A stretch of 64,000 nucleotides of DNA from Macrobrachium rosenbergii. Lineage: Eukaryota > Arthropoda > Malacostraca > Decapoda > Palaemonidae. The DNA lies in NCBI RefSeq assembly GCF_040412425.1, contig NC_089756.1, positions 2,851,998 to 2,915,997 on the forward strand, written 5' to 3'. Within the stretch, counting starts at the first letter, position 1, and each line of letters starts with the position of its first letter. The position numbers and the translations under genes are program-made. The notes under the pieces are model-generated. The model was not told where the DNA came from. It saw only the letters and a list, made by a program, of their open reading frames with translations, and ran no database searches. Positions 44,441 to 54,883 of the stretch are shown in pieces.

Positions 44441-46269
44441 CTGTAAGTAGAAAAGTACATGAACCTCCCACCCTAAGCAATCTAAAGCTGGCAAGGCCGG
44501 GAAACTCAACTACAACCGAATACTCCGGCGGAGAAGAACTCCCTTATCATAAACTGGGCCAAAGAATAAAACTAAACTCACACAAGCTCTAAAAAATAAC
44601 GGGCGGGAGCCCCGGGTGTAGAACCGACTCACGTACACAGAGTGGAAGGTAAAATCGGTTTTCAGACCCGGAGTACTCGGGAATGAAGGAATGAGACCCA
44701 GGAACTAACCATAAGGGCTGCCAGTAAAAATAACGGCGGAGCCCCTGGTATAGGACCGGACTCACGTATATAATATAATATAAAGGAGGAGAGTACTCCT
44801 GTAGATAAACAGACTTATCTAAAAATCAACAAAAATAATAACAATAAACAAGTGATGGTAAAACTCAAGAGACCGGAGGATCCGCTCCTTATATAATGAA
44901 AAACCTTCCTCACTTACTTCCCGCCGAGAGAAACAAGACGGGCAAAATGCTCGTATGTTCATAACATAAGGCTGGAGCAATTATATTTTACCCTATCAAC
45001 GTAACCCGACGGGAGACGAGAGGTGTGGGATAGTGACTCGAACACGTTCGAGCAAACAAACCACCAACCCCAACACAGCGATGCTAGGGACTGTATGGGA
45101 GGGAGCGAATCCCTCTACCAAATGGAGGAGTCCCTGAACTCGGAGAAAACGCCATCTAGCGTCACCCGCGAGTAGAGCAAGGCTGGAAGGCTGGGGGGGG
45201 GGGGGGGAGGGGGGAGAGAGGTAGGCTACCAGAAAGGAACAGGAGACAGGGAGAAAAACATATCACCCGCTCAACTGCACCCATACCTCCAAGAATAATG
45301 AAACTTGGGAGGGTAGCCTACTACTGGAAGCTACCAACCCCGATGCCCGACTCCTTCCTAGGCGAAGCCTAATAGGGACCTAACCTAGTATAGGCTAGGA
45401 AAAAGGGAGGAGTGCAGGAGGGGGAGGAGGAAGCAACAGGGAGAGAAATTTTGTGCCGAGAACCAACCGGGATCGAGAAGGGGGGGCAAGGAGGCGACTA
45501 GCCTAGAGGAAACACATCCAAAGAACTCTATTCCCCAAATGGAGGAAGAGAACTAAGGGGCTCACTCTGCCCACCAAAAAACGACCCCCGGGAGGAAACA
45601 GCAACCAAAACTCCTCAACCTGATGATCTCCACACCCAGGGCAAGGGGATGGAAGCAAACAAGCCTACTCCACAAAATAACCATCACACATAAAAAAACA
45701 AAAATGTGCTCAATAGGTGCGTAGCCTACCTCGGGAAGCGGTTAGATCTGAGGCTGCCGCCACCACCCGGTAAACAACAAAAAAATAAATAAAATAAAAT
45801 AAATAAAACTAAAAGAGAGCACCATCTTCAAGAATAAAATAATTAGCCTAATAAGACCAAAAATAATAGGAACCCAACCTGGGGGGGAACCTGGACGGGC
45901 ATCACTCTAACAAAGGCCGATAGGCCAATGAAACGTAATTTCATGAAACAAAAAGGGGGAGCCACCGCAAGGAACCACCAGGAAGGGAACCAAGGGGCAA
46001 AAATCTATCTATAACGACAGGGAGACAACTCCAACAGAAAAGAACAGAAGGAGTCGCCTGCGCCGACATGGCTGGCGGGGGACGCCGTGGCGTCATAAAA
46101 AGATCTCAATATTTATGAAAATACGAGACCATAACAGCCAAAAAATAGAACAAAACCCCACAAGAAGATGGTACTTAACTTGAGATGGTAAAGCTGCTCG
46201 ATGACATGGCGTTGATGAAAAAAATCAAAAAAAGGAAGACGAGCACACAAAAGAAAAAGGATGAATCAC
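44441..46269 (-). other. DIRS-B 5' leader, no gene recognised
   Basis: This is repetitive A/G-rich DNA between the 5' inverted repeat and gag. Several donor-like 'gtgagt/gtaagt' words occur on the minus strand (for example near 44630 and 44910). A run of 15 G followed by more G tracts lies at 45193-45215. No protein family was recognised. Confidence 0.5.
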
Positions 46270-46580
46270 GTGCTAGAAAATGGAATGAGGTAGGTGGCGC
46301 TGGTGTCGCCGTCCTGGCGGGTGTTGAGTGTAGGGGCTGTAACGGCTCACCGCTCTGTTCCGGGGTTTTGATATGGAGAGATCTTTCGAGTATGTTTCCG
46401 TGGTAGTGGTATTTCACTCACCCTTCCTTATACCGACGTCTTCCTAGAAGACGCTCGACTGGGGTAGTAACCCCAGCTTTCCTGAAAGCTCTTTTTCTCT
46501 GGTATATCTAGCATTATTATACCTAGAAATTCGTGCTGTAATGGAATTTCACCGGCTGACATGGGACTGAACTCAGAAAA
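46270..46580 (-). repeat. DIRS-B 5' inverted terminal repeat
   Basis: It is the inverted partner of 38316-38655. The outer 30 bp ('caccggctgacatgggactgaactcag') differ from the other end and are represented separately in the internal complementary region, as expected for DIRS termini. Confidence 0.9.
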
Positions 46581-47137
46581 ATGATTGAATATTACCTGAA
46601 TGTAAGAGTTTTAGCTTACAATTGCATTTTTCGACCATTTCAGTCGAGTCAAAGTTGACCGAAGGTTGAAATTTTTGTAGTCGATGTACGGGTAAAACTG
46701 CACCCAACAGACAATTTTAGTCGACGTATGATACGCCCAATAGGCGTTTAAGGGTTAACATGACAGCGCCTCCTGTCATTCATCGCATTGCACAACTAAT
46801 TCATCATCATCATCATTTACAGCATACTGAAATCAACATTCATCACCAGTTACTACCCGTATGATTTAACTTACAGATAATATTATTATTTAATTTCTAT
46901 TACTATTATATGTACAGTACTGTAGTACAGTATTATTATTGATTTACATGATTATTTAATGTTATTATACAATAAATATGAAAATACAGAATACTATTGC
47001 TATATGAAAAAGACAAAAATCTGCATCCGCTGAATATGGAGTTTCCTGCAAAAATTTTTTAGATAGGTTTCATAGAAAAACCCGCAGTGGGTGAGTCCGC
47101 GAACCTTGAGAGCGTTCTCAATACGTGGGGTTCACTG

Positions 47138-47614
47138 TACTATGTTTCGGCTGTCGACTGCTCCACAGGTGTTCACGCGAGTGTTCACCCTGGTGTCAGT
47201 TTGGGCCCATTCACACGGGATACGCCTTCTGAGGTATCTCGACGATTGAAAGTCCTGGCAAGCTCACGCCAGTTGCTACAGGACAGAGTTCGCCTCCTCA
47301 AGTTATGTCGTCGAGCTGGGTATCAACTTCAGAGTGGAAGTCGGATCTCATTCCCACACAGAGGACTCAGTATCTGGGCATGCTGATCGATACAGCAGCA
47401 GGCAGAGTCTTTCCTCAAAGGCTCACATCAGCACATTCAGGAAGGTGACAAGGCAGTTCCTGTCGAGGCAGGAACAGCCAGCTCAACAGTGGCAAGTTGT
47501 GATCGGTCACCTGTTGTCATTGGAGAAGGTTGTGGAGCACGGTCGGCTTCACCTTCAGTCTCTCCAGTGGAGACTGAGGTACTTCTGGGATCAGTCTCCT
47601 GAGCTATTCACACG
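47138..47614 (+). pseudogene. DIRS-A reverse transcriptase, part 2
   Basis: It continues from 32368 with 'LCFGLSTAPQVFT' equivalents, then the active site 'RYLDD' at about 47241, where the following Trp codon is now a stop (tga). The thumb region after it matches DIRS-C 54454-54651. The sequence ends at about 47614, where RNase H should begin but is deleted. Confidence 0.7.
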
Positions 47615-48193
47615 TTGATGGTGCAGGTGCATGAGTGGGCAGTAGCACACTCTGTGGAGCTGTCAGCCAGATACATCCTAGGCAAGAGGAACGTTCTGGT
47701 GGACACGCTCAGCGGTCGGGATCAGGTGGTGGGATCTGAGTGGTCCCTTCACCAGAGCGTGGCAGACAGGCTCTTCGTCCTGTGGGGGCGTCAAGCAGTG
47801 GATCTGTTTGCCACCCGGTGCAACAGGAAGCTTCCAACCTTTTTCTCCGTCGTACCAGACCCATGGGCAGCTGCAGAAGACGCCTTCCAACACTCGTGGG
47901 ACAACCTTGAGGTGTATGCCTTCCCCTCCGTTCTGTCTGATTCGTCCAGCTCTCAGTCGAGTCCTGGTGTCGACAATCTACAAATGATCCTGAAAACACT
48001 CCTGCGACCTGAAGCCGCTTTCATCCGGACCTACTGGCTCTGCTTTCCGAGACTCCGAGAGATCTTCCCTCTGGCACAACCTTCTACGTCAACCACATGC
48101 AGAATGGTACCACCAGGCCGTGGCCTCCCTGTCACTTCTGTCTATAGAGGAGGTTATCCACCATCTCTTGCAGTGAGAGGCTTTTCTCGCTGA
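47615..48193 (+). pseudogene. DIRS-A RNase H C-terminal end and downstream segment
   Basis: The 192-residue open frame starts 'MVQVHEWAVAHSVELSARY', equivalent to 55143 onward in DIRS-C. It includes 'GKRNVLVDTLSG' (RNase H end) and 'AVDLFATRCNRKLPTFFS', the conserved stretch between RNase H and recombinase. About 370 bp that carry the 'FSDAS', 'LELQA' and 'SDNTT' catalytic motifs in DIRS-C are missing just upstream, so RNase H is inactive. Confidence 0.75.
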
Positions 48194-48199
48194 GCAGCG

Positions 48200-49130
48200 A
48201 CAGAGATGGCAGGATACCTCAGGAAGTCCTCTGCAGCGGGTTACCAGGGGAAAGTGGGCCGCCTTCTTATGGTTAGTGTCGACGGGGTTATTCTCCAGTC
48301 GGAGCCTCTCTTCAGCAGGTAGCGGACTTTCTCGTCTGTCTTTGTGTCGTCGAGAAGCTCCTATCAGTTTCAGCGGTAAAGAGCTGCTTTAGCAGTGGTC
48401 CTGAAGTTGAAAGGCATCGATGTCTCCTCCTCCTTGGAGATATTGTTGTTGATGAGGAGCTTCAACTTTGCCCTCCCAGGGAACTCAGGCCCCCTTAGTG
48501 GGATGTCTCTCTCGTTTTGTGGAGCCTGACCGTGCTCCATAAACCACTATGAGAAGCCACAGACAGGGAACTTACTCTTAAGACCGTCTTCTTGCTTGCC
48601 CTGTCATCGGGCGAAGAAGATTAGTGAACTACAGCGACTTTCTTTTGCAGTTAAACACTCAAGGGGATGGGCATTGGTGATGCTCGAGTTCGTCCCGGAG
48701 TTCGTAGCGAAGACACATAATCCAGCGGTCCCTGATGCTCAATTTGAGTCTTTCACGGTCCCGTCCCTGGGTGACTTTGTTAATGATGACCCTGACGAGA
48801 TGCTGCTCTGTCATATACGGCGCTATCTGAGGAGTACTCGACATCTCAGGCCTGAGTGTCGACGACTCTTCGTTAGCACCGCTTTTCCCTAAGAAGGAGG
48901 TGCCCAAGAACACGATCTCCTGGTTTTAAAGGTTATCAAGAAAGCGTATGTAGCAGCTGGAGAGGATGACGCCAGCGCCTCTCGCCCACGCGCCATGAAA
49001 TCAGAGGGATTGCACCTACTTTAGCATTCAAGAAGACCTGTCGGTTCAGCAGGTACTAAGGGCTGGGGTGTGGTCACGCCAAACCACATTCACCTCTTTT
49101 TACCTACGGGACGTTACCCATAGGTCCTTG
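48200..49130 (+). pseudogene. DIRS-A tyrosine recombinase, broken
   Basis: The first catalytic region reads 'AKKISELQRLSF' (48611-); the position that is Arg in DIRS-B ('ARISEL') and DIRS-C ('KRVGKL') is Lys here (48617-48619). 'SRGWALVMLEFVPEFVAK' follows. The HxxR motif is intact as 'HEIRGIAPTLAF' (48994-) and the Tyr region as 'TFTSFYLRDV' (Tyr codon 49101-49103), but in a different frame. Losing the Arg and the frame argue that it is inactive. Confidence 0.75.
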
Positions 49131-49745
49131 GATACCTTCTCCTTGGGACCAGTGGTGGCTGCTCAACAAGTTGTGTAACTTACCCAGCTCCTGTACAGGA
49201 CAGTGCTGTGTCTCGTCTGTTGTATGTTGCATGACTGGGCGTGAAGGGTGAGTGACTGGCTCTCCCTTCCTCCCCTTCATCTGGCTTCTTCCTTCGGGCA
49301 GAGAGTTTGGGCCGTATAAGCTGAACCAGACGTTCAGACGCAGGTGGGTTTCATGACTTGAGTATCCTAATCTTTGTTGCCTTTCAGGTACACATTAGAT
49401 GTAATGTCCCCTCCTTCCCTTACAAGGGGGAAGGGGTTCTCAACAGACCATATTTGCAACCCTTCTTCATTTTGGTCCTTAGTCCCTGACGTCCTCAGAT
49501 CACCTCTCCTGTGGCTGGGGTAGGTTCTCTCTCTTTCACCTTGCTGTATGTTCGCTCAACACACTGTAACTTTCGACCACAGCAGGGGCGGTCTAGTAGA
49601 CTGGCTCGTGACACTTCAGTTCACATAACAGTGGTCATGGTCCGTGGCTATGTCCTCCTGGCTCTTACCCTAGGTGTGGTTGAACTTCCAGTCGTTCAGA
49701 GACCTCCACTCAGATTCCTCCCACCGAATCATGAGTCCCCATATA

Positions 49746-49845
49746 AATAAAGGACCAAGGGTTTGTATTTGTGTAGTAACAAATCACATTTTTAAAAAAG
49801 TAAAATGCATTTTTCCTAACATACAACCCGAGGTCCTTTACTCAG
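49746..49845 (+). repeat. DIRS-A internal complementary region
   Basis: 'aaaggaccaagggtttgtatt...gtaacaaat' mirrors the left terminus at 29626. 'catttttaaaaaagtaaaatgcatttttcctaacatacaac' mirrors the right terminus at 50040-50086. Confidence 0.88.
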
Positions 49846-50086
49846 GTTACCCACCTCAGCCTCTCCACAATCTTCCCTAGGCCAGAAAGCAAAGTGGATG
49901 CGTGATGCCGGGCGGAGGGTAGTGGGTCCCCACTGCTACCACCCAACTACCCTGCCGGTAGTTATACTACCACACTGCCTTGTTAAGTGTTTAGAGGTCA
50001 GTTCAGCTTTCACCTAACCCCCATAGTATAAGTAAAGGACCTTGGGTTTGTATGTTAAGAAAAATGCATTTTACTTTTTTAAAAAT
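49846..50086 (+). repeat. DIRS-A right inverted terminal repeat
   Basis: It is the inverted partner of 29626-29825, with 'agtgggtccccactg', 'taccacccaactaccc' and 'gtagttatactaccacactgccttgtt'. Confidence 0.87.
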
Positions 50087-50225
50087 GCAATTTTTATTAG
50101 AAACTGCTTAGTACTAATTGTCTGTAATCCTTATATAGATAGTATATTCAATATTACAGACTAACTTAATTGTAAGTGTGTAGCTGTAATATATTTTATT
50201 TACCAAATTGTTGTGTTGAATATCT

Positions 50226-50415
50226 ATTTGTTCCGACATGGTATACAAACCCTCCGTCCTTTACATTAGGAATTACTTTCAGCGTAGGATGGAAACGGCC
50301 ATTAAACTTTCAAACAAGGTGATTAGGCAGTTAACTACTGTCCGGGAGGCGGGAGTACCGCTTGCCCAGATGTAAACATTCCAATTTGCTTCCGGCCGTT
50401 GTAGAATGCAGATGT
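50226..50415 (+). repeat. DIRS-C left inverted terminal repeat
   Basis: It is the inverted match of 57096-57316: 'attactttcagcgtagg', 'ggcagttaactac', 'cgggaggcgggagtaccgc', 'agatgtaaacattccaat'. Confidence 0.85.
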
Positions 50416-50487
50416 TGTTCTTCGCTCTCTGTCTGACTGCCCTTCAGCTTTATCGGTGGGATTTTTCCCTATTTTTGTGAATGATGA

Positions 50488-52086
50488 ATGTTGATAAGCC
50501 TTCTAAACCTTCCTATCCCCAGTGTGTGTCCTGAGGTAGGAGGCAAAAGATGTAATATCTCTCGTTCTAGCGTCGACATGGACCCACATGCCCTTTGCCT
50601 AACTTACAGGGGATGTGTATGTTCGCACAACGCTCCTTGTAGCGAGTGTTGTACCTGGTCTCCCGAGCAGTGGAAGAGGTTCGAAGGAGGAGACACTACT
50701 GTCCGGAAGCCCGCCAAGGAATCGTCCGAGGCTAACGCCCCCAACAACTCTACTGGTGGCTAATGTGTCGGGATTATTTCTCCCTCCCTGCGAACTTCCC
50801 TTGCTTGCTCCCTCTCCCTTGGGTGAGGACTCCCCCTCCCCTTCCTCATTTGTTTCATCAGGTGTGGAAGGGCAGTTGATCAGGACATCATCTCTCAGGG
50901 GCCTCCCTTGCTCTTGGGGGGGAATTTTCCCCCAGAGCAATTAGAGGCTTCCCATTTTGACCCGTCTGTTTCCTCAGGTTTGGAGGTGGAAGTTCCTACG
51001 GACCAGGTATTGGACTTGTCTTCTGCCTGGATACACCTGGGTCTACCTGGTGTTCTGTCACTGGAGGGCCTGGTGTCCCACCTGTCTGGCACTCCAGTGA
51101 CAACCCACTCGGCTACCGCTACCACCACCACGACTGTCACCATGTTTGCGTTCGGGAAGCTGCCTGTGACAGTGGCTTCGCACCTAGACACCCAGGTTTT
51201 GGCTGCTCCTGCCTCTCACCATCCTGTGCCGCTGCCCCCTGGGTTCCTGGCCCCACTATCTCGACCTGGGCCTTCGTATATGGTGACGTCGTCGGTGCCG
51301 TACGTGACATTTCCTGCCCCTGTTGCTGACCCTGGCTCATTCATGACAATGGTTCCGGCTCCTCGCTTCCCTGTCTCTTGGCCCAGCCTGGCTGCTGACA
51401 CGCCTCCTGTGCCTTCGACCCTGGCTCAGCCTGGCCTGGCTGCTCACGCGCCACCCGTGCCTTCGACCCTGGCTCAGCCTGGCCTGGCTGCTCGCACGCC
51501 ACCCGGCCTTCATCCCTGGCTCCTCCACTGGACATTTCTGGCTGCCACGCCGATGTTTCTGCTCCGCAACTGCTGGCCCGAGCACCGCTCACGCTGCCTG
51601 GGTTGCGCCTGCTGCTGTGGCCCTGGTTGGTTGCTCCTGAGTCTTGGCTGCTTCTGCATGGTTTGGGGACCTGACCTTGATTCTGAGGAAGATGCCGAAG
51701 AAGTCAAAGAAGAGATCGCGGAAGGTGTCGTCGTCATTGTCTTCATCTTCGTCTTTGTCTTCGGTCTTCATCTGCAGCCTCTTCTTCCTCTTCTCCTTCT
51801 GAGGCTACCCAGCCAAAAAGAAGAAGCCTGCCTCCCCCCAAAGAGGTCTCACACCGAGACCTCCAAGGGGCTGCCTCCTTCCACAGGGAATGCAGTGGGA
51901 TCTCTCGCTGGCTCTTCCCGATCCACGGATCAGGGAACCACTGCTCTGTCCCCCGGGTCAGTCGCATCGGGAGCCAAGGGCGTGCAGACCATGGTACGCA
52001 CTCCCCCTGCTGAGCCGAAGAAACCTGCTTCTAAGGCCAGCGGGTCCACGTCAGACACTCGCTCGCGAGTCGCTCCGAGTACCTAG
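50488..52086 (+). pseudogene. DIRS-C gag-like protein, N-terminal part
   Basis: The first frame (50488-50763) holds a Cys cluster, 'GCVCSHNAPCSECCTWSPEQ', resembling the zinc-knuckle-like start of DIRS gag proteins. A second frame (50908-52086, 392 codons) is Pro/Ala/Thr-rich. It carries a 45-bp minisatellite, 'APPVPSTLAQPGLAA', about three times near 51400-51505, and an acidic stretch 'EEDAEEVKEE' before a Ser/Pro-rich end. Low-complexity composition limits the assignment. Confidence 0.5.
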
Positions 52087-52216
52087 GTTTCCAAGGAGAC
52101 CCGGGTACCCCAGTCTGGTATGGGAGAAACCTCTCTCCATACAGACTTGGGCGTGGGGCGAGAGAAAGAGTCCGGGCATGCAGGTGCCCCGACTCTTCCT
52201 ACTGGTACTTCTGTGA

Positions 52217-53720
52217 GTGCCAAGCCAGGTTCCCCTGAAGATGCACCAGTCCCTCGAGTCCAGACACCTGGAGAAGCAGAGAAGAGGTCCCCTGCTCAGT
52301 CTTCCTAAGAGGTTACGGGCTCGAAGAAGACTGGGGCGGCATCCAGAGGACAGCGCAAGTTCGCGCCAGCCAGCCGTGCGCTTGTTCCTCCCAGTCCCCG
52401 GCCACGTTTGCGCAGCCAGCCTGGCTCAGGGGAGACGAGTGCGCGGCTTGACTCAGGCGAGCCGCTCCGCTCTCCTCGGGAGACTGCTTTGCCCAGGCGT
52501 AAGCTCTCTCCTCAACCCAGGCTGCCGTCACCACTACACGGGTTGGTGATCGCTCCCGCCGCTGCCCCTGTTGGTTCTGCCAGCAGGGCCAGTGGAGCAC
52601 CCGATCCTCCTCGCCTGTCCCCTCTACCTCCTGGGCTCCTTCCAGGGGCAAGTCAGACATGAAGAACTCTGGCGAGTTGTCTCCCAGAGTTTTACCTCGG
52701 GGCGTACGTGCCTGGCTCAGTCCTCGGCTCGACCAGGTTTTATGCCCGCGTGGTGCAGGAAGGATCACGGGGTCTGCCGAGGTTCTCCCTCCTGCAGGGA
52801 GAGTAGATCAGGAGGACCGAACCCTGGAAAGACTCCAGGTCCTCTCCCCAGGATGCGGACACCCCAAGATACAGAGCACGTTTGCTGAGGTTATTGCGCT
52901 GATTCACAGCAAAACAACCTTGGGGAAGGGACCATGGCCTCGTCTGTGGATCGTCTGTTGCGCCTCGAATCCTACTGGGGACCCAAAAAGGAACCCAAGG
53001 CTTCGGTGGGGCTGCTGTGGTCCATGCTTGCCGAGGGGGTCCTCGATCAAGTGAATGGTCTTGTGTCTCAGCAAGACAGTTCGCTCAGATCGAACTGCTC
53101 GGACAAGCTTCTTCCCCCTCCTCTGCCTCGCCAGAAGCGCTTCTACGCACCATGGGAGAGGGCATTGCCGCCTAAACAGGTTGACCCAGACCTGGTTCAT
53201 CTGGATCTGGGTCTTACGTTGCAGCAACTTACTGCAGAGAGCATCTCCCTCTCTCAGCAAGAAGCCGCAACCCTGGAAGCCACCGCCATGGCAGCCTTCC
53301 AGGCAGTCTCCTGGTTCAATCTGTGATCCTTCACAGTATCCAAGGTGGCTGCTTCCTTGGGCACTATCGTACCCGGGGAGGACTCCGCCTTCGGAAGACT
53401 ATGCCAGTCTGGAGGCAGGGCCATCTCCTACCTCGCCCACCAGACAGCAAACCTGTGGGCTAACCTGGCCCTGAAGCGAAGGGACGCCGTTTCTCTCTTG
53501 CTTCTCCAGGTCTGTGGGGCCCGAGTCGGCAATGACCCTGCGGAATGGACTGTTGCTGGGCTCCTCCTATCTCTTTCCTAGGGAGTTGGTGGACACTGCG
53601 GTGGATAAACACCGAGCCGATGACAGCGACCGGCTTGTCCACCAGGCAGTGGCCAAGACCTCCGGATCTTCAAGTTCCACTGCGGCCAGGCCCCAAGAAG
53701 TCCCAGTCTTCCTTTAGAAA
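52217..53720 (+). pseudogene. DIRS-C gag-like protein, C-terminal part
   Basis: The order is a Pro/Arg-rich stretch, then a frame with 'VDRLLRLESYWGPKKEP', 'VLDQVNGLVSQQDS', 'KLLPPPLPRQKRFYAPWE' (52934-53326), then 'GRAISYLAHQTANLWANLAL' (53345-). These blocks are shared with DIRS-A and with the gag end of DIRS elements. A stop (tga at about 53324) and shifts separate them. Confidence 0.55.
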
Positions 53721-53892
53721 GAGCTGGTCTTCCCCCCCTTTCAGCCCGCTTCCAATCCGGAAAAAGGGGGCAAGGGAGGAAGAAGAAGGAAAACGCTAGG
53801 GGTGGCGTTCCCCCAAATGCTGCCGAAGGTGGGGGAGGTGCCTGTCGAGCCATTGGGCAACATGGCAGTGACACAGAGCCAAGACCTGGATA

Positions 53893-54651
53893 TTGGATGT
53901 TCTTCGGGAGGGATATCCACTACCCTTAGAGTCTCGGCCTCCCCTCATCTTCTCTCCGGTCCATCTCTGCACATACGTCCAAGGAACTCCGAAGGTCACC
54001 GCACTACAGCAAGAAGTGCAAACCATGCTGAGCAAGGATGCTGTGGAAGCCGTGTTGGACCAGTCTCCAGGCTTTTACAGCCGTGTCTTTCTCGTAGAGA
54101 AAGCCACAGGGGGATGGAGACCAGTCACAGACTTCTCTCCTAAACCGATTCGTTCGCCAGACTCGGTTCACGATGGAAACAGCGCAATCCATGCTTGCTT
54201 CTATCAGGAGAACGACTTCATGCTTACGGTGGACTTGAAGGATGCGTATTTTCAAATATCCATTCATCCGTCTTCTCGCAAGTACCCCTGCTTTATCCTT
54301 GGGGAGACAGTCTTCCAATTCAGGACACTCTGCTCCGGGCTCTCGACCACTCCCCAGGTATTCACAAGAATCTTCTCTCGTGTCAGCTTGGGCTTACTCG
54401 CATGGGATACGTCTGTTGAGGTATCTTGACGACTGGCGAGCTCCCGCTCACAGTTGCTACAGGACAGGGATCAACTCCTCGAGTTTTGCCGCGATCTTGG
54501 GATCTTGGTGAACCTCGAGAAGTCAGATCTCACCCCCAAGCAGAGGATAAAGTACCTGGGCATGCTGATAGACTCAGTGGCAGCGAAAGTCTTTCCATCG
54601 GACTCTCGTATCAGCAGGTTCAGGCAGGCAGCACAGCTGTCCCTGTCATGA
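53893..54651 (+). pseudogene. DIRS-C reverse transcriptase
   Basis: The frame at 53893-54429 contains 'GFYSRVFLVEKATGGWRPVT', the first catalytic Asp in 'FMLTVDLKDAYFQISIHPSS', and 'FQFRTLCSGLSTTPQVFTRI'. The active site 'RLLRYLDDW' (YLDDW at 54422-54436) is one frame away, and the thumb 'LGILVNLEKSDLTPKQRIKY' (54454-54651) shifts again. The motifs are well conserved, so inactivation may be recent. Confidence 0.85.
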
Positions 54652-54883
54652 CAGGAGAAGCCAGCCCAACAATGGCAAGTCGTCATCGGTCACCTGTTGT
54701 CGCTGGAGAAGCTGGTACCTCATGGGCATCTTCACCTGCAGTCTCTACAATGGAGGCTAAAGAAGTATTGGTCCCAGTCCCGAGACCCCAGTCCTTCCAC
54801 ATCCCTCTCTCCGAGGAGGTGAGAGAGACCTTCGCTGGTGGGAACCTCTTGATAGGAGTATCCCTGCATACTCCCCCTCCGAC

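Larger units (their letters stand above)
38316..46580 (-). mobile_element. DIRS retrotransposon B (minus strand), most complete
   Basis: It reads on the minus strand: 5' inverted repeat (46580-46270), leader, gag, RT/RNase H, tyrosine recombinase, internal complementary region (about 38805-38706) and 3' inverted repeat (38655-38316). The length of about 8.3 kb is large for a DIRS element. Termini are 'aaggattttgacaaagg' (left) and 'ctgaactcagaaaa' (right), both mirrored in the complementary region. It belongs to a different family from A and C. It sits inside TTAA element P3, with the same 38-bp host sequence on both sides. Confidence 0.88.
36634..46754. mobile_element. TTAA-flanked element, copy P3, split by DIRS-B
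   Basis: The ends are CCCTTTAACGCCGAAGC and 'aggcgtttaaggg', with perfect TTAA on both sides (36630-36633 and 46755-46758). It has about four tandem units before the DIRS-B insertion (landmark near 37085, 37459, 37870 and 38228) and the shared right subterminal block 'acccaacagacaattttagtcgac'. Without DIRS-B it is about 1.85 kb. No transposase was seen. Confidence 0.82.
32371..47137 (-). mobile_element. pogo/Tigger-type DNA transposon, itself interrupted
   Basis: The termini are CAGTGAATCCCC at the left and GGGGTTCACTG at the right, flanked by TA on both sides (32369-32370 and 47138-47139). Removing it restores DIRS-A RT in register with DIRS-C ('CCAATTCAG' + 'ACTATG/ACTCTG'). On the minus strand it has a CENP-B-like DNA-binding domain and DDE transposase. 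Without the P3 insertion it is about 4.6 kb, longer than typical autonomous Tiggers (about 2.5-3 kb). The excess is accounted for by internal tandem duplications and an odd right end (see findings). Confidence 0.8.
29626..50086 (+). mobile_element. DIRS retrotransposon A, split by a Tigger insertion
   Basis: DIRS elements replicate through a reverse transcriptase and integrate by a tyrosine recombinase. In order this element has: left inverted repeat, gag-like region, RT (split), RNase H (partly deleted), recombinase, internal complementary region and right inverted repeat. Without the inserted Tigger it is about 5.7 kb. It is a diverged relative of DIRS-C. Termini are set by the limits of complementarity with the internal complementary region ('tttgttcc' at the left; 'ttttttaaaaatg' at the right). 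All coding parts contain stops or frameshifts. Confidence 0.85.

Noticed and set aside
49381..49760. Possible host exon downstream of the DIRS-A recombinase
   Set aside because: It lies between recombinase and the internal complementary region of DIRS-A, equivalent to 3' non-coding sequence in DIRS-C.
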